DNA of 64,000 nucleotides from Bifidobacterium vespertilionis (lineage in GTDB: Bacteria; Actinomycetota; Actinomycetes; Actinomycetales; Bifidobacteriaceae). Made by a program: the position numbers and the translations under genes. Positions 1-7,956 of the stretch are shown in pieces; the stretch's first letter is position 1, and each line of letters begins with the position of its first letter. The stretch lies in the NCBI RefSeq assembly GCF_008698145.1, contig NZ_RZNZ01000007.1, positions 58,789-122,788 on the forward strand, given 5' to 3'. The notes below the pieces were generated by a model. It did no database searches and was not told the origin of the DNA. It was given only the letters and a program-made list of their open reading frames with translations.

Positions 1-153
1 ACCGGCTTTTCGCCGTACGGCATGGAGGGTCAGGTCTGGGCGTTCGCGAAGCCGGGCGTCTTCCAGTCGACGATGCGCGACACGATCGTGCGCACGCTGG
101 CGGGGTCTGATTTCCTGGAGCAGGGTGCCATGGGGGACGCCGAGGAGGCGTGA
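1..153 (+). CDS. C-terminal end of an unrecognised protein (partial)
   Basis: An open frame runs from the window edge to a TGA at 151-153 and encodes about 50 residues with coding-like composition (GFSPYGMEGQVWAFAKPG near the start, acidic end GDAEEA). The start lies outside the window. I do not recognise the family. Its stop codon falls inside the first GTGAC word of the inverted array that fills the space up to the convergent radical SAM gene, so the array begins exactly where the gene ends. Confidence 0.6.
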   Translation, partial: TGFSPYGMEGQVWAFAKPGVFQSTMRDTIVRTLAGSDFLEQGAMGDAEEA

Positions 154-647
154 CTGGGAGTGCGCTTGTGACCGGGCACGCGACATGGCGTGTGACAGGG
201 AGCGCGCCCATGACTGAGCGTGCGGCGTGACAAGACGTGCGACTGGGAACAAACCGTGACCAGGGGTGCGCACTGTGACATGGCGTGTGACCGGGAGTGC
301 GCTTGTGACCGGGCGTGTGACTGGGGGCGTGCGCCGTGACATGGCGTGTGACCCGGCGTGCACTTGTGACCGGGCGTGTGACATGGTGTGCCCATGCCCG
401 GTCACGGCGACTTAAAAACGTTGAAATAAAGCCATTTTGCAAGGGGTGTGACTGGGAGCGCCCACACCGGGTCACAGCCGGACACCCCCGGTCACACGCC
501 GGGTCACAATGCACCCCCGGTCACACACCAAGTCACGCTCCCCCTGTCACGGCGCACACCAAGTCACACACCAAGTCACAATGCACGCCGGGTCACGATG
601 CGCCCCGGTCACAACCCACGCCGAGTCACACACCGCGCACCAAGTCA
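150..647. repeat. Inverted GTGAC iteron array (family A, copy 1)
   Basis: About a dozen GTGAC words on the left half and about a dozen GTCAC words on the right half face each other around an A/T-richer apex (411-442). In the arms the words recur mostly every 12 bp (unit like GTGACCGGGCGT) or 18 bp (unit like GTGACCGGGAGTGCGCTT). The array fills the spacer between two converging genes. Related copies lie at 40533-40724 and 62817-63131. Open frames across it are compositional artefacts. Function unknown. Confidence 0.85.
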
Positions 648-680
648 CACCCCGGGTCCACGACCAGGATCTGCCCTGGC

Positions 681-1766
681 TCACCAGCGGCCAGCGATGG
701 GAGTACCGCATTCGGGGCAGATCGCCGCAACGCCTCCGGACAGTCGGTTCTCCAAAATCCGGTACCAATCGCGCTCCACGAGCACGGCCCCGCACTCCGG
801 GTTCGGGCAATAGGTGGTGTCCCCCTCCGGGTAGTGCACATTGCCGGTGTAGACGTAGTTGAGCCCCTCAGCGTAGGCGATCTCACGGGCGCGCAGCAGT
901 GTGGCGAGCGGCGTGGGCGGCACGTCCATCATCTTGTAGTCGGGATGGAACGCGGAGAAGTGCAGCGGCACGTCCGGCCCGCAGTGCTCACGGATCCACG
1001 CGCACTCGGCGTGCAGCTGCGCGTCGTCGTCGTTGCGGCCGGGAATGAGCAGCGTGGTGAGTTCCACCCACACATGCTCCCCATTGGGCGTGCGCGCCTC
1101 GTTCACCGCGTAGTCGATGGTGTCCAGCACGTCCTGAAGATGCGTGCCGGTGACCGACCAGTAGAAGTCCTCGGTGAAGCCCTTGAGATCGATGTTCGCA
1201 GCGTCCATGGCATCGTAGAAGGCCGGCCGCGCGCAGGCGTTCATGTATCCGGCGGTCACGGCGATGGGGTGGATGCCCTTCTCACGGCAGGCGTCGGCGG
1301 TGTCGATCGCGTACTCGGCGAATACGATCGGATCGTTGTAGGTGAAGGCGACCGACTGCGCGTTGTGCATCACGGCCAGATCGGCGATGTCGTCCGGCTC
1401 GGCCTCGCGGCTCACCCGCGTCCAGTCGCGCGCCCGCGAGATATCCCAGTTCTGGCAGAACTTGCACGCGGAATTGCATCCGGCCGTGCCGAAGCTCAGC
1501 ACCGCGCTGCCGGGGTGGAAATGGTTGAGAGGCTTCTTCTCCACCGGGTCAATGGCGAAGCCGGAGGAACGGCCGTAGGTGTCCAACTCGATGTGGCCGT
1601 CGTGGTTCGATCGCACGAAGCAGAAGCCCCGCTGGCCTTCGCGCAGTTTGCATTCGCGCGGGCACAGATCGCACTGGACGCGCCCATCGTCAAGCGGATG
1701 CTGCCACCGCCCGAACACCGGATGCATCACCTGCGTGTGCGCCGATTGCGCCGGATGTCCCGTCAT
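681..1766 (-). CDS. amrS: AmmeMemoRadiSam system radical SAM enzyme
   Basis: This 361-residue protein is a radical SAM enzyme of the AmrS family, whose reaction is not known. The cluster motif is visible as C97-x3-C101-x2-C104 (CNSACKFC). An N-terminal Cys cluster (C32, C35, C39, C49) and a C-terminal Cys set (C320, C325, C350, C353, ribbon-like) suggest further metal binding. The ATG start has GGGAGG five bases upstream. It lies 102 bp downstream of the fused AmrB-AmrA gene on the same strand, the usual neighbourhood of this three-part system, so co-transcription is likely. Identification is strong; the substrate is unknown. Confidence 0.93.
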   Translation of the reverse strand: MTGHPAQSAHTQVMHPVFGRWQHPLDDGRVQCDLCPRECKLREGQRGFCFVRSNHDGHIELDTYGRSSGFAIDPVEKKPLNHFHPGSAVLSFGTAGCNSACKFCQNWDISRARDWTRVSREAEPDDIADLAVMHNAQSVAFTYNDPIVFAEYAIDTADACREKGIHPIAVTAGYMNACARPAFYDAMDAANIDLKGFTEDFYWSVTGTHLQDVLDTIDYAVNEARTPNGEHVWVELTTLLIPGRNDDDAQLHAECAWIREHCGPDVPLHFSAFHPDYKMMDVPPTPLATLLRAREIAYAEGLNYVYTGNVHYPEGDTTYCPNPECGAVLVERDWYRILENRLSGGVAAICPECGTPIAGRW

Positions 1767-1868
1767 GGCAGCCTCCCTTCATCCGATCGCGGCCCGTTGA
1801 TGGGCTCTGTTGCGGCCCCTGCGCGGACCGACCAAGTCAACAATTCGTCACAATCCGTCAACAACGCG

Positions 1869-3575
1869 TCAACGGTATGCACGAACAGTGTACCGCCGCG
1901 CGGTTATCTCCCCATCATGCCATGTTCGCCCGGCGGACAACCCGGCCTTGGCGAGCAGGTGGGACACGAAGTCGTGCGGATCCGGCAGCTCGTCCCAGAC
2001 CTGCGGCAGGAAGGTTGCGGAGCGACCCTCGCCGTCGCTCAGGATCAGCCCGTCGATGCCCGGCCGAAGCGCCTGTTCCAAGGACTCGCGGGATTGGACG
2101 CGCATGGGTTCGGGGGCGCTCAGCACGGACACCTCGACGTGCAGCAGCGGGTATTCTTGGGCGCCCACCGGCCAAAACCGCGGATCGTGCACGGCCGCGT
2201 CCACGGCGTGTTCCGCAATGTCCCGCCCCAACGGCTGATGCGCGATGATCGAGCCGATGCACCCGCGCAGCCGGCCGTTCTCGGTCAGTGTGACGAAACT
2301 CGCGCCCGGCTCGGCCAGCCACGGATGGGCCGCGATGATGTCCGCGGACGACGGTCCGTCCACGTCGACGCCCAGATGCTCGGCCAGTGCGGTATGGGCC
2401 AGGCGCAGCAGCACGGAACCCTCGCGGTCGGGCGTCCGATCGGCGGACTGGGCGGCCTGTGCGGCCTGTGCGGGCCCGGCGGCCTGTGCGGATTCGGCGG
2501 GCTCGGCATGCTCAGTCGCCCCGTCGTCCGGCACCTCCCACAGCGCCCACGAGGCATAGCCGACCACACGATCGTTCGGATCGGCCATGGCGGGCCGGTC
2601 CTCCCCCGCCAGCGCCACCTCGCCGTCATCGCCGGACGTGGACCGGCCAAGCAGCTCCAGATAGCCCCGGAAGGCGGAGGGAGCATGGTGATGGTGAAAA
2701 TCACTGGTGACAATGTGGGCACACCGTGGGTCCATTGTGCCCACATTGTCACCAGCATTGTGAACGATGGTCCCGCCCTCCCCGTCTGGCCGTACGTCAT
2801 CCGGCAGCAACTTATCCGGCAGCAGCCCGCCTGCGATCACATCGAGCAGGCCGTTGATAGGATACGCGCCGCACGCGCGGTCGGGCGAAATCGGATGGTC
2901 AAGGGCGTTGATGCGTTCGATCGTCTCATCGTCGATCGCGCGCCCCACGCGCTCGGGATGGTAATGCGACAGATCGGAACTGATCACGATCACGGTCTCC
3001 GGGCCACCCCACAGGGCCCGCAGCGCATCGCCGACCTCGCGCGGCGTCGCGTCGCCTGCGTTGAGCGGGACGATCGAGATCTCCGGTCCCAGCACCTTCT
3101 GCAGGAACGGAACCTGAACCTCCACGGCGTGCTCGCGCGCGTGGGTGGGGTTGTTGACTATGAGCCGGCCGGCGTCGAGCGCCGATCGTTCGGCTTCCAC
3201 GTCCACGGCCACCTTGCCGAGCGGGGTCTGCCATGCGTCGGCGGTGGACATGGCCACACCCCGCACGGGCACGCGATGGGTGGGCCCCACGATCACCGCG
3301 CGGCGGATGGTCCCGCGTCCGGAAGCCAGCAGGGAGTAAGCAAGAGCGGCTGTGGTACCGGAGTACACGTACCCGGCATGGGGCACGATCACCGCCTTGG
3401 GCCACGATGCGCGGGTCCCGGCCGACACGCGCGCGGGGATATGCCTGCGCTTGAGCGTGCGGGCCGCATAATCCAGCATGCCGTCGATCATCGCATTCAG
3501 CCGATCGGGATCACTAGGGTAAAACGATCCCGCCACCGCCGCGGGCCTTACGCGCCGAAACTGCTCATCGGTCAT
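1869..3575 (-). CDS. AmmeMemoRadiSam AmrB (MEMO1)-AmrA (AMMECR1) fusion
   Basis: This 568-residue protein joins a MEMO1-like domain (about residues 10-320; PHAGYVYSG near residue 65, VGPTHRVPVRG after it) to an AMMECR1 domain (about 385-568; SFVTLTENGRLRGCIGS, DPRFWPV). The linker around residues 340-375 is rich in Ala-Gln repeats. Both domains belong to a conserved system of unknown function that always travels with a radical SAM protein, here the next gene. The ATG start is supported by AAGGAGG four bases upstream. Residues about 274-291 are encoded by a perfect 20-bp-arm palindrome that also exists between genes at 52236, and they sit in a variable insert of the MEMO domain before the conserved VVGYASWALWE. 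Confidence 0.92.
   Translation of the reverse strand: MTDEQFRRVRPAAVAGSFYPSDPDRLNAMIDGMLDYAARTLKRRHIPARVSAGTRASWPKAVIVPHAGYVYSGTTAALAYSLLASGRGTIRRAVIVGPTHRVPVRGVAMSTADAWQTPLGKVAVDVEAERSALDAGRLIVNNPTHAREHAVEVQVPFLQKVLGPEISIVPLNAGDATPREVGDALRALWGGPETVIVISSDLSHYHPERVGRAIDDETIERINALDHPISPDRACGAYPINGLLDVIAGGLLPDKLLPDDVRPDGEGGTIVHNAGDNVGTMDPRCAHIVTSDFHHHHAPSAFRGYLELLGRSTSGDDGEVALAGEDRPAMADPNDRVVGYASWALWEVPDDGATEHAEPAESAQAAGPAQAAQAAQSADRTPDREGSVLLRLAHTALAEHLGVDVDGPSSADIIAAHPWLAEPGASFVTLTENGRLRGCIGSIIAHQPLGRDIAEHAVDAAVHDPRFWPVGAQEYPLLHVEVSVLSAPEPMRVQSRESLEQALRPGIDGLILSDGEGRSATFLPQVWDELPDPHDFVSHLLAKAGLSAGRTWHDGEITARRYTVRAYR
2704..2755. repeat. Palindrome (family E) inside amrBA coding sequence
   Basis: Perfect 20-bp arms at 2704-2723 and 2736-2755 (arm CTGGTGACAATGTGGGCACA) flank a 12-base loop. 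The same design, with 19-bp arms, one mismatch and a 12-base loop, occurs in the intergenic copy at 52236-52285. The element is read through in frame by the fused amrBA gene on the minus strand. Confidence 0.9.
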
Positions 3576-3605
3576 GATGCCTCCTTAGAGCATTCCCGTG
3601 CGTAA

Positions 3606-3850
3606 TTTTACCGTCATCCTGAGCGAGCGCCCACCGTCATCCTGAGCGAAGCCCGAAGGGCGAAGCCGAAGGATCCTTCGACTCGCTCCGCTCGCTCAGG
3701 ATGACAAGGGAAGCCACCCGCCCACTCAGGATCGAACAGTCCCCCGCCGTTATCCTGAGCGAAGCGAAGGATCCTTGGCCATTGCGCACAAATCGATGCC
3801 CCTTGACTTAGTGCACAAGATTAAGGATCCTTCGACTGCGCTCAGGATGA
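3606..3850. repeat. BIME-like repeat cluster
   Basis: Several copies of a REP-like half-element occur in both orientations (GTCATCCTGAGCG...AAGGATCCTT and its complement AAGGATCCTTCG...CTCAGGATGAC). A full pair is visible from about 3750 to 3850: two inverted half-elements separated by a spacer that starts TTGGCCATTGCGCAC and ends TTAGTGCACAAG. This is the first of about a dozen such clusters in the window. No gene is seen in this spacer (3576-4406). Confidence 0.88.
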
Positions 3851-3861
3851 CGAAAATACCC

Positions 3862-4050
3862 AGTTCGGCCCGACCGATGACGCAAACTGGGCAAAACGGG
3901 ACGCCGATTTTGCAAACTGGGCAGATCCGGTCATCTGGAGGCCGATTTGGGCCCCTAACGGACACGATCTGCCCAGTTCACAAATGAAGTGACCGGATCT
4001 GCCCAGTTCGGCCCGGCGGGAAGGTCGCAAACCGGGCAAATCGGGAGGTA
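3862..4050. repeat. GGGCAGATC palindrome cluster (family B, copy 1)
   Basis: The words AACTGGGCAGATC and GATCTGCCCAGTT alternate in both orientations, with the conserved inner segment CGGTCATCTGGAGGCCGATT around 3920-3945. The same inner segment recurs at the three other family B loci (17035, 43185, 63185). The cluster lies between the promoter side of amrBA and the 3' end of ddl. Function unknown. Confidence 0.82.
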
Positions 4051-4059
4051 TGGGGGCAG

Positions 4060-4386
4060 GGCGCGAAGATTAAGGATCCTTCGACTGCGGCTACGCCTCC
4101 GCTCAGGATGACGAGGGAAGCCATCCGCCTACTCAGGATGACAAGGGAAGCCATCCGCCCGCTCAGGATCGAACAGTCCCCCGCTGTCATCCTGAGCGAA
4201 GCGAAGGATCCTTGGCCATTGCGCACAAATCGATGCCCCTTGACTTAGTGCACAAGGTTAAGGATCCTTCGACTTCGCCCTTCGGTGTCCGGCTACGCCG
4301 GACCGTCGCCGCCTTGGCGGCGGCTCCCTTCGCCTACGGACAGCCCACTGGGCTGTCCGCTTAACGGCTCAGCGCTCAGGATGACG
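4060..4386. repeat. BIME-like cluster with extended three-hairpin element
   Basis: Inverted half-elements are followed at about 4258-4386 by a long version in which three hairpins are inserted at the tip: GTCCGGC/GCCGGAC, a CCGCC/GGCGG stem, and GGACAGCCCA/TGGGCTGTCC. It then closes with GCTCAGGATGAC. The same extended element occurs at 17239, 19430, 52050 and 52530. It ends about 20 bp from the ddl stop codon, so it forms the 3' flank of ddl. Confidence 0.88.
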
Positions 4387-4406
4387 AAGGGCGCGACGCG
4401 GGCAAA

Positions 4407-5549
4407 CTACCGCAGCACGCCTTCGATCAGGCGGGTGATCAGCTCGGTGTAGCTCACGCCGGTGGCCTCCCAGGCCTTGGGGTACATGGAGATCGGGGTG
4501 AAACCGGGCATGGTGTTGATCTCGTTGATCATCACCTCGCCGCTCGGGGTCACGAAGGTGTCCACGCGGCTCAGGCCGGCCAGATCGAGCGCCTTGAAGG
4601 CCCTGACGGCCACCTCGCGCACCTTCTGCAGGGTCTCGTCGGGCAGGTTGGCCGGCACCTCCACGTGGGAGGCGGCGGAGTCGGTGTACTTCGAGTCGAA
4701 GTCATAGAACTGGTCGTCGCCGGCGTTGCGACGATCGAGCACGATCTCGCCGGGCCAGCTGGCGGCCGGCTCGTCGGTGGGCTTGGGGGCCAGCACCGCG
4801 CATTCGATCTCGCGGCCGGTGATGCCCTGCTCCACCAGCACCTTCCAATCGTGCTTGCTGGCCTCGTAGACGGCTGCGATCAACGCGGCCGCATCGCCGG
4901 CGGCCTCCACCTTGGTCACACCGAAGCTCGAACCGGCGCGGGAGGGCTTGACGAACAGCGGGTAGGCGAGTCCGGCGGCCTCGACGCGGGCGAGCACATC
5001 GTCGGCATTCGAGGCGAACTGATCGGACTGGCTGAACAGACGGGTGTCCAGCGTGATGCCGGGCGCGGTGGGGATGCCGGCCGCGTTGAGCACCACCTTG
5101 GTGAAGTGCTTGTCCATGCAGGCGGCCGACGCGAACACGCCGCAGCCCACGTACGGGACGTTCATCATCTCGAGCAGTCCCTGGACCGTGCCGTCCTCGC
5201 CGTACGGACCGTGCAGGACCGGGAACACCGCGTCGATGTGGCCCAGGGACTCCAGAGCGCCCGTGGCCGGGTCGCCGGCGAAGAAACCGTCCTGACCCAT
5301 CGCGATGTCCAGCACCACCGGTCGGGATCCGGGCGTGACCTCCACGCTGGGCAGCGTGCTGCCCTTGAGATCCCAGCCGCGCGGATCCTCTCCGTCCACA
5401 ATCCACTTGCCCTCGCGCGTGATGCCCACCGGGACCACGTCGAACTTGGACGTGTCAATGGCCTTGAGCACGCCGGCCGTGGAAACGCAGGAAATCGGAT
5501 GCTCATCCGCGCGCCCGCCGTACAACACCACAATCCGCTTCTTCGCCAT
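4407..5549 (-). CDS. ddl: D-alanine--D-alanine ligase
   Basis: This ATP-grasp ligase (about 380 residues) makes the D-Ala-D-Ala dipeptide for peptidoglycan precursors in the cytoplasm. Visible motifs are VVLYGGRADEHPISCVS at the N-terminus, FPVLHGPYGEDGTVQG, PYVGCGVFASAACMDK, and the C-terminal EINTMPGFTPIS metal-binding segment. The start at 5549 (MAKKRIVVLYGG) is preferred because AGGAG lies 11 bases upstream. A GTG four codons earlier would overlap that SD sequence. It lies 93 bp downstream of gpsA on the same strand. Confidence 0.96.
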   Translation of the reverse strand: MAKKRIVVLYGGRADEHPISCVSTAGVLKAIDTSKFDVVPVGITREGKWIVDGEDPRGWDLKGSTLPSVEVTPGSRPVVLDIAMGQDGFFAGDPATGALESLGHIDAVFPVLHGPYGEDGTVQGLLEMMNVPYVGCGVFASAACMDKHFTKVVLNAAGIPTAPGITLDTRLFSQSDQFASNADDVLARVEAAGLAYPLFVKPSRAGSSFGVTKVEAAGDAAALIAAVYEASKHDWKVLVEQGITGREIECAVLAPKPTDEPAASWPGEIVLDRRNAGDDQFYDFDSKYTDSAASHVEVPANLPDETLQKVREVAVRAFKALDLAGLSRVDTFVTPSGEVMINEINTMPGFTPISMYPKAWEATGVSYTELITRLIEGVLR

Positions 5550-5642
5550 CGTTCGTTCCACTCCTCTTGGTTCTGTGTTGATTCGTTCCGTTTGCGGGCC
5601 CGCCCCATCCGGGGACCATGACTCGCTTCCGCGGGGGACAGC

Positions 5643-6641
5643 TTACTCCGCGGTGATTTCGGTGCCGAACAGTTCGCCCAGCATCTGCTCACAACTGATA
5701 CCTTCGTGCAGCACATGGCTCATCGCGCAGGCCAGCGGGGTGGGCACATGCAACTGGTCGCCCAAGGACACCACCGCGTCCGTGGTGGGCACGCCTTCGG
5801 CCACGCCGTTGGAGACCCTGGTGGCCTCCTCGACGCTCAGGCCTTTGCCCAGGTTCGATCCGAACGTGTAGTTGCGGCTCAGAGGGGATCCGCAGGTGGC
5901 GATCAGATCGCCCACGCCTGCGAGCCCGGAGAAGGTCTTCGGGTCGGCGCCGGCGGCCTGGCCCAGGGCCGTGAGCTCCGCCAGTCCGCGCGTCTCGATC
6001 ATCGCCGCCGTGTTCTCGCCGTAGCCGGCGCCTCGGGCCATGCCCACCGCGAGCGCGACCACGTTCTTCAGGCTGCCGCACATCTCCAGGCCGATCACAT
6101 CGTTCGAGGTGAAGGGGTGGAAATAGTTGGTGGAGCAGGCGTTGGCCACCTTGGCGGACGCGTACGGGTTGGTGGAGCCCACCACGGTGGCGGAGGGCTC
6201 GCGCGCGGCGATCTCTTTGCTCAGGTTCGGCCCGGAGACGGCCACGAAGCGATTCTCCGGCAGGTCCAGCGCCTCGCGCACCACCTCGTCCATGCGCTTG
6301 TTGGTGCCGCGCTCCAGACCCTTCATGAGGCTCACCACGATCGCATTGGACGGGATCAGGTCGCGGAAGTCGGCGAGGGCCTTGCGCGCGGCCTGCGCGG
6401 CGATGGCCACGACCACGATCTCCGCATTCCGCACGGCCTCGGCACGGTCGCCGGTGGCGGTCATGTTCTCCGGAAGGCGCTCGACGGACGGCAGGCGGAC
6501 GGCGTTGCGGTGATGGTCGCGGATGCCCTCCACAATCTCCGGCTCGATGGCCCACATCGTGACGTTGTTGCCCGCGTCGGCGAGGACCTGGCCGAAGGTG
6601 GTACCCCAGGCTCCGGCGCCCAGAACGGTGACATTAACCAT
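5643..6641 (-). CDS. gpsA: Glycerol-3-phosphate dehydrogenase [NAD(P)+]
   Basis: This 332-residue enzyme reduces dihydroxyacetone phosphate to sn-glycerol-3-phosphate, the backbone for phospholipids. The N-terminal Rossmann motif GAGAWGTTFG is clear. The substrate region VSGPNLSKEIA and GSLKNVVALAVGMARGAGYGENTAAM match GpsA. The length is typical. AAAGGAG lies about ten bases before the ATG. It precedes ddl and follows plsC and murA across a repeat-filled spacer. plsC acts on a later step of the same lipid pathway. Confidence 0.97.
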   Translation of the reverse strand: MVNVTVLGAGAWGTTFGQVLADAGNNVTMWAIEPEIVEGIRDHHRNAVRLPSVERLPENMTATGDRAEAVRNAEIVVVAIAAQAARKALADFRDLIPSNAIVVSLMKGLERGTNKRMDEVVREALDLPENRFVAVSGPNLSKEIAAREPSATVVGSTNPYASAKVANACSTNYFHPFTSNDVIGLEMCGSLKNVVALAVGMARGAGYGENTAAMIETRGLAELTALGQAAGADPKTFSGLAGVGDLIATCGSPLSRNYTFGSNLGKGLSVEEATRVSNGVAEGVPTTDAVVSLGDQLHVPTPLACAMSHVLHEGISCEQMLGELFGTEITAE

Positions 6642-6674
6642 GTTTATGTATCTCCTTTAATAGCTCACAATTAG

Positions 6675-6856
6675 TTTCAACGTCATCCTGAGCGAAGCGA
6701 AGGATCCTTAATGTATGCGCAATGGCCAAGGATCCTTCGACTCCGCTACGCTCCGCTCAGGATGACAGGGGGAGGCTGCCCGCGTTACCGCCCAGTTGTC
6801 AGAATGACAGGGGGGCTGTCCGCTTAACGGCTCAGTGCTCAGGATGACAGGGGGAT
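6675..6856. repeat. BIME-like cluster between plsC and gpsA
   Basis: An inverted pair (about 6683-6772) has the spacer TTAATGTATGCGCAATGGCCAA. A degenerate fragment follows at about 6790-6852 that retains GGGCTGTCCGCTTAACGGCTC and the closing CTCAGGATGAC of the extended form. Nothing else is seen in the 250-bp spacer. Confidence 0.85.
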
Positions 6857-6893
6857 GCCCGCGAGGGGACTGCCCCGCGATACGGCTCGGCGG

Positions 6894-7793
6894 TCAGGCG
6901 TGGATGTCGATCGGCTTGCGGCTCATCGTGCGGTAGTCCCAGTAGCCCTCGGCGGGGAACCGCTCGCCGCGGATCTCCTCCATCAGCACGTTGAGGCGCT
7001 TGAACACGCGATCAGTCAGCTCGTTGACCTTGTCCGCCGGCGGCTCGTCGCCCCAATCGTCCATGTCGTCCAGCAGATCGCCGTACTCCAGCTGATGGTC
7101 GTAGCACATCACCACGTTCTTGCGCGGCCATGGCCACCAGTGGTTGATGCTCGCCGCGCCCCACGTGGCGGCGCAGAACAGCGGCACCTCGCGTCCCAAC
7201 CGGCGCGACGCCTCGAGGGCGATGAATCCCACGCCCTCCTTGACGCTCATCACCCACTTCTGCGGGTCGCGCGTCACCGTGCCCTCGGGCCACACCGTGA
7301 GCGGGCGACCGGAGGTGAGGATCCCCACGCTCGTCTCCTCGATCGCCTTCGCCTTGCCGGCATGACGCTGGACGGGCTGCATGCCCACCAGCTGGAACCA
7401 TTTGCCGATCACCGGCCACTTGGCCATCTCCGCCTTGGCCATGTAGCGCGGGCGGCGACCCATGTGGAACAGCGATGCCATCGGCACGAACACGTCGAAC
7501 ATGGTCACATGCGACGCGGCGGTGATGAACGGGCCGGTCTCGGGCACGTTGTCCAATCCCCACGCGCGGGTCTTGCAGCTGGCGCGGAACACCACGTCCA
7601 CGCCCGTCAGCAGGCGCTTGGTGCCCTTGGGGTGCTGCGCGTTGATCTCCGCCACGTTGGCCTTGCGATTGGGGCCGGTGGGAAAGTCTCGCATGGGGTC
7701 GACGAGAGTGTGTTCGCGGGCGAGCTTCGCCACCTGCGCGTCGCTCAGGGGCTTGACGGCCGAGCGGGGCGACGGTTTTCCTTTGGATGCCAT
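6894..7793 (-). CDS. plsC: 1-acyl-sn-glycerol-3-phosphate acyltransferase
   Basis: This acyltransferase of the PlsC family (about 299 residues) adds the second acyl chain to lysophosphatidic acid at the membrane. The catalytic HX4D box is HVTMFD and the phosphate-binding box is WPEGTVTRD. The N-terminal 60 residues are polar and precede the catalytic domain. I take the ATG at 7793 (MASKGKPSPRS). Another ATG three codons upstream and longer in-frame starts are possible, since the SD sequence is weak. It follows murA by about 160 bp. Confidence 0.9.
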   Translation of the reverse strand: MASKGKPSPRSAVKPLSDAQVAKLAREHTLVDPMRDFPTGPNRKANVAEINAQHPKGTKRLLTGVDVVFRASCKTRAWGLDNVPETGPFITAASHVTMFDVFVPMASLFHMGRRPRYMAKAEMAKWPVIGKWFQLVGMQPVQRHAGKAKAIEETSVGILTSGRPLTVWPEGTVTRDPQKWVMSVKEGVGFIALEASRRLGREVPLFCAATWGAASINHWWPWPRKNVVMCYDHQLEYGDLLDDMDDWGDEPPADKVNELTDRVFKRLNVLMEEIRGERFPAEGYWDYRTMSRKPIDIHA

Positions 7794-7956
7794 GCACCCC
7801 ATTGTGCCACGGATTGCGTCGCCGCGGGAGGCTGTGGACCGCCGTTGCCCCGCCATTCGCGCTCGCCGCTGCCCCGCAGCTCCCCCGCTTGAGACAGGAA
7901 GGGGTCGCGGCCATGATGGCGGCGACCCCTATGCAACCGGATAACGCAGCGAACGA

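Noticed and set aside
150..647. CRISPR array
   Set aside because: Repeat words are 5-9 bp, spacing is 12 or 18 bp, orientation inverts in the middle, and there are no unique 30-bp spacers or cas genes. The same applies to the arrays at 10689, 40533 and 62817.
336..3605. A 1089-codon open frame on the plus strand
   Set aside because: It runs antisense to amrS and amrBA, which have clear domains and SD sequences. It is long only because of codon bias in GC-rich genes, and its residues (His/Arg/Gly-rich) show no domain.
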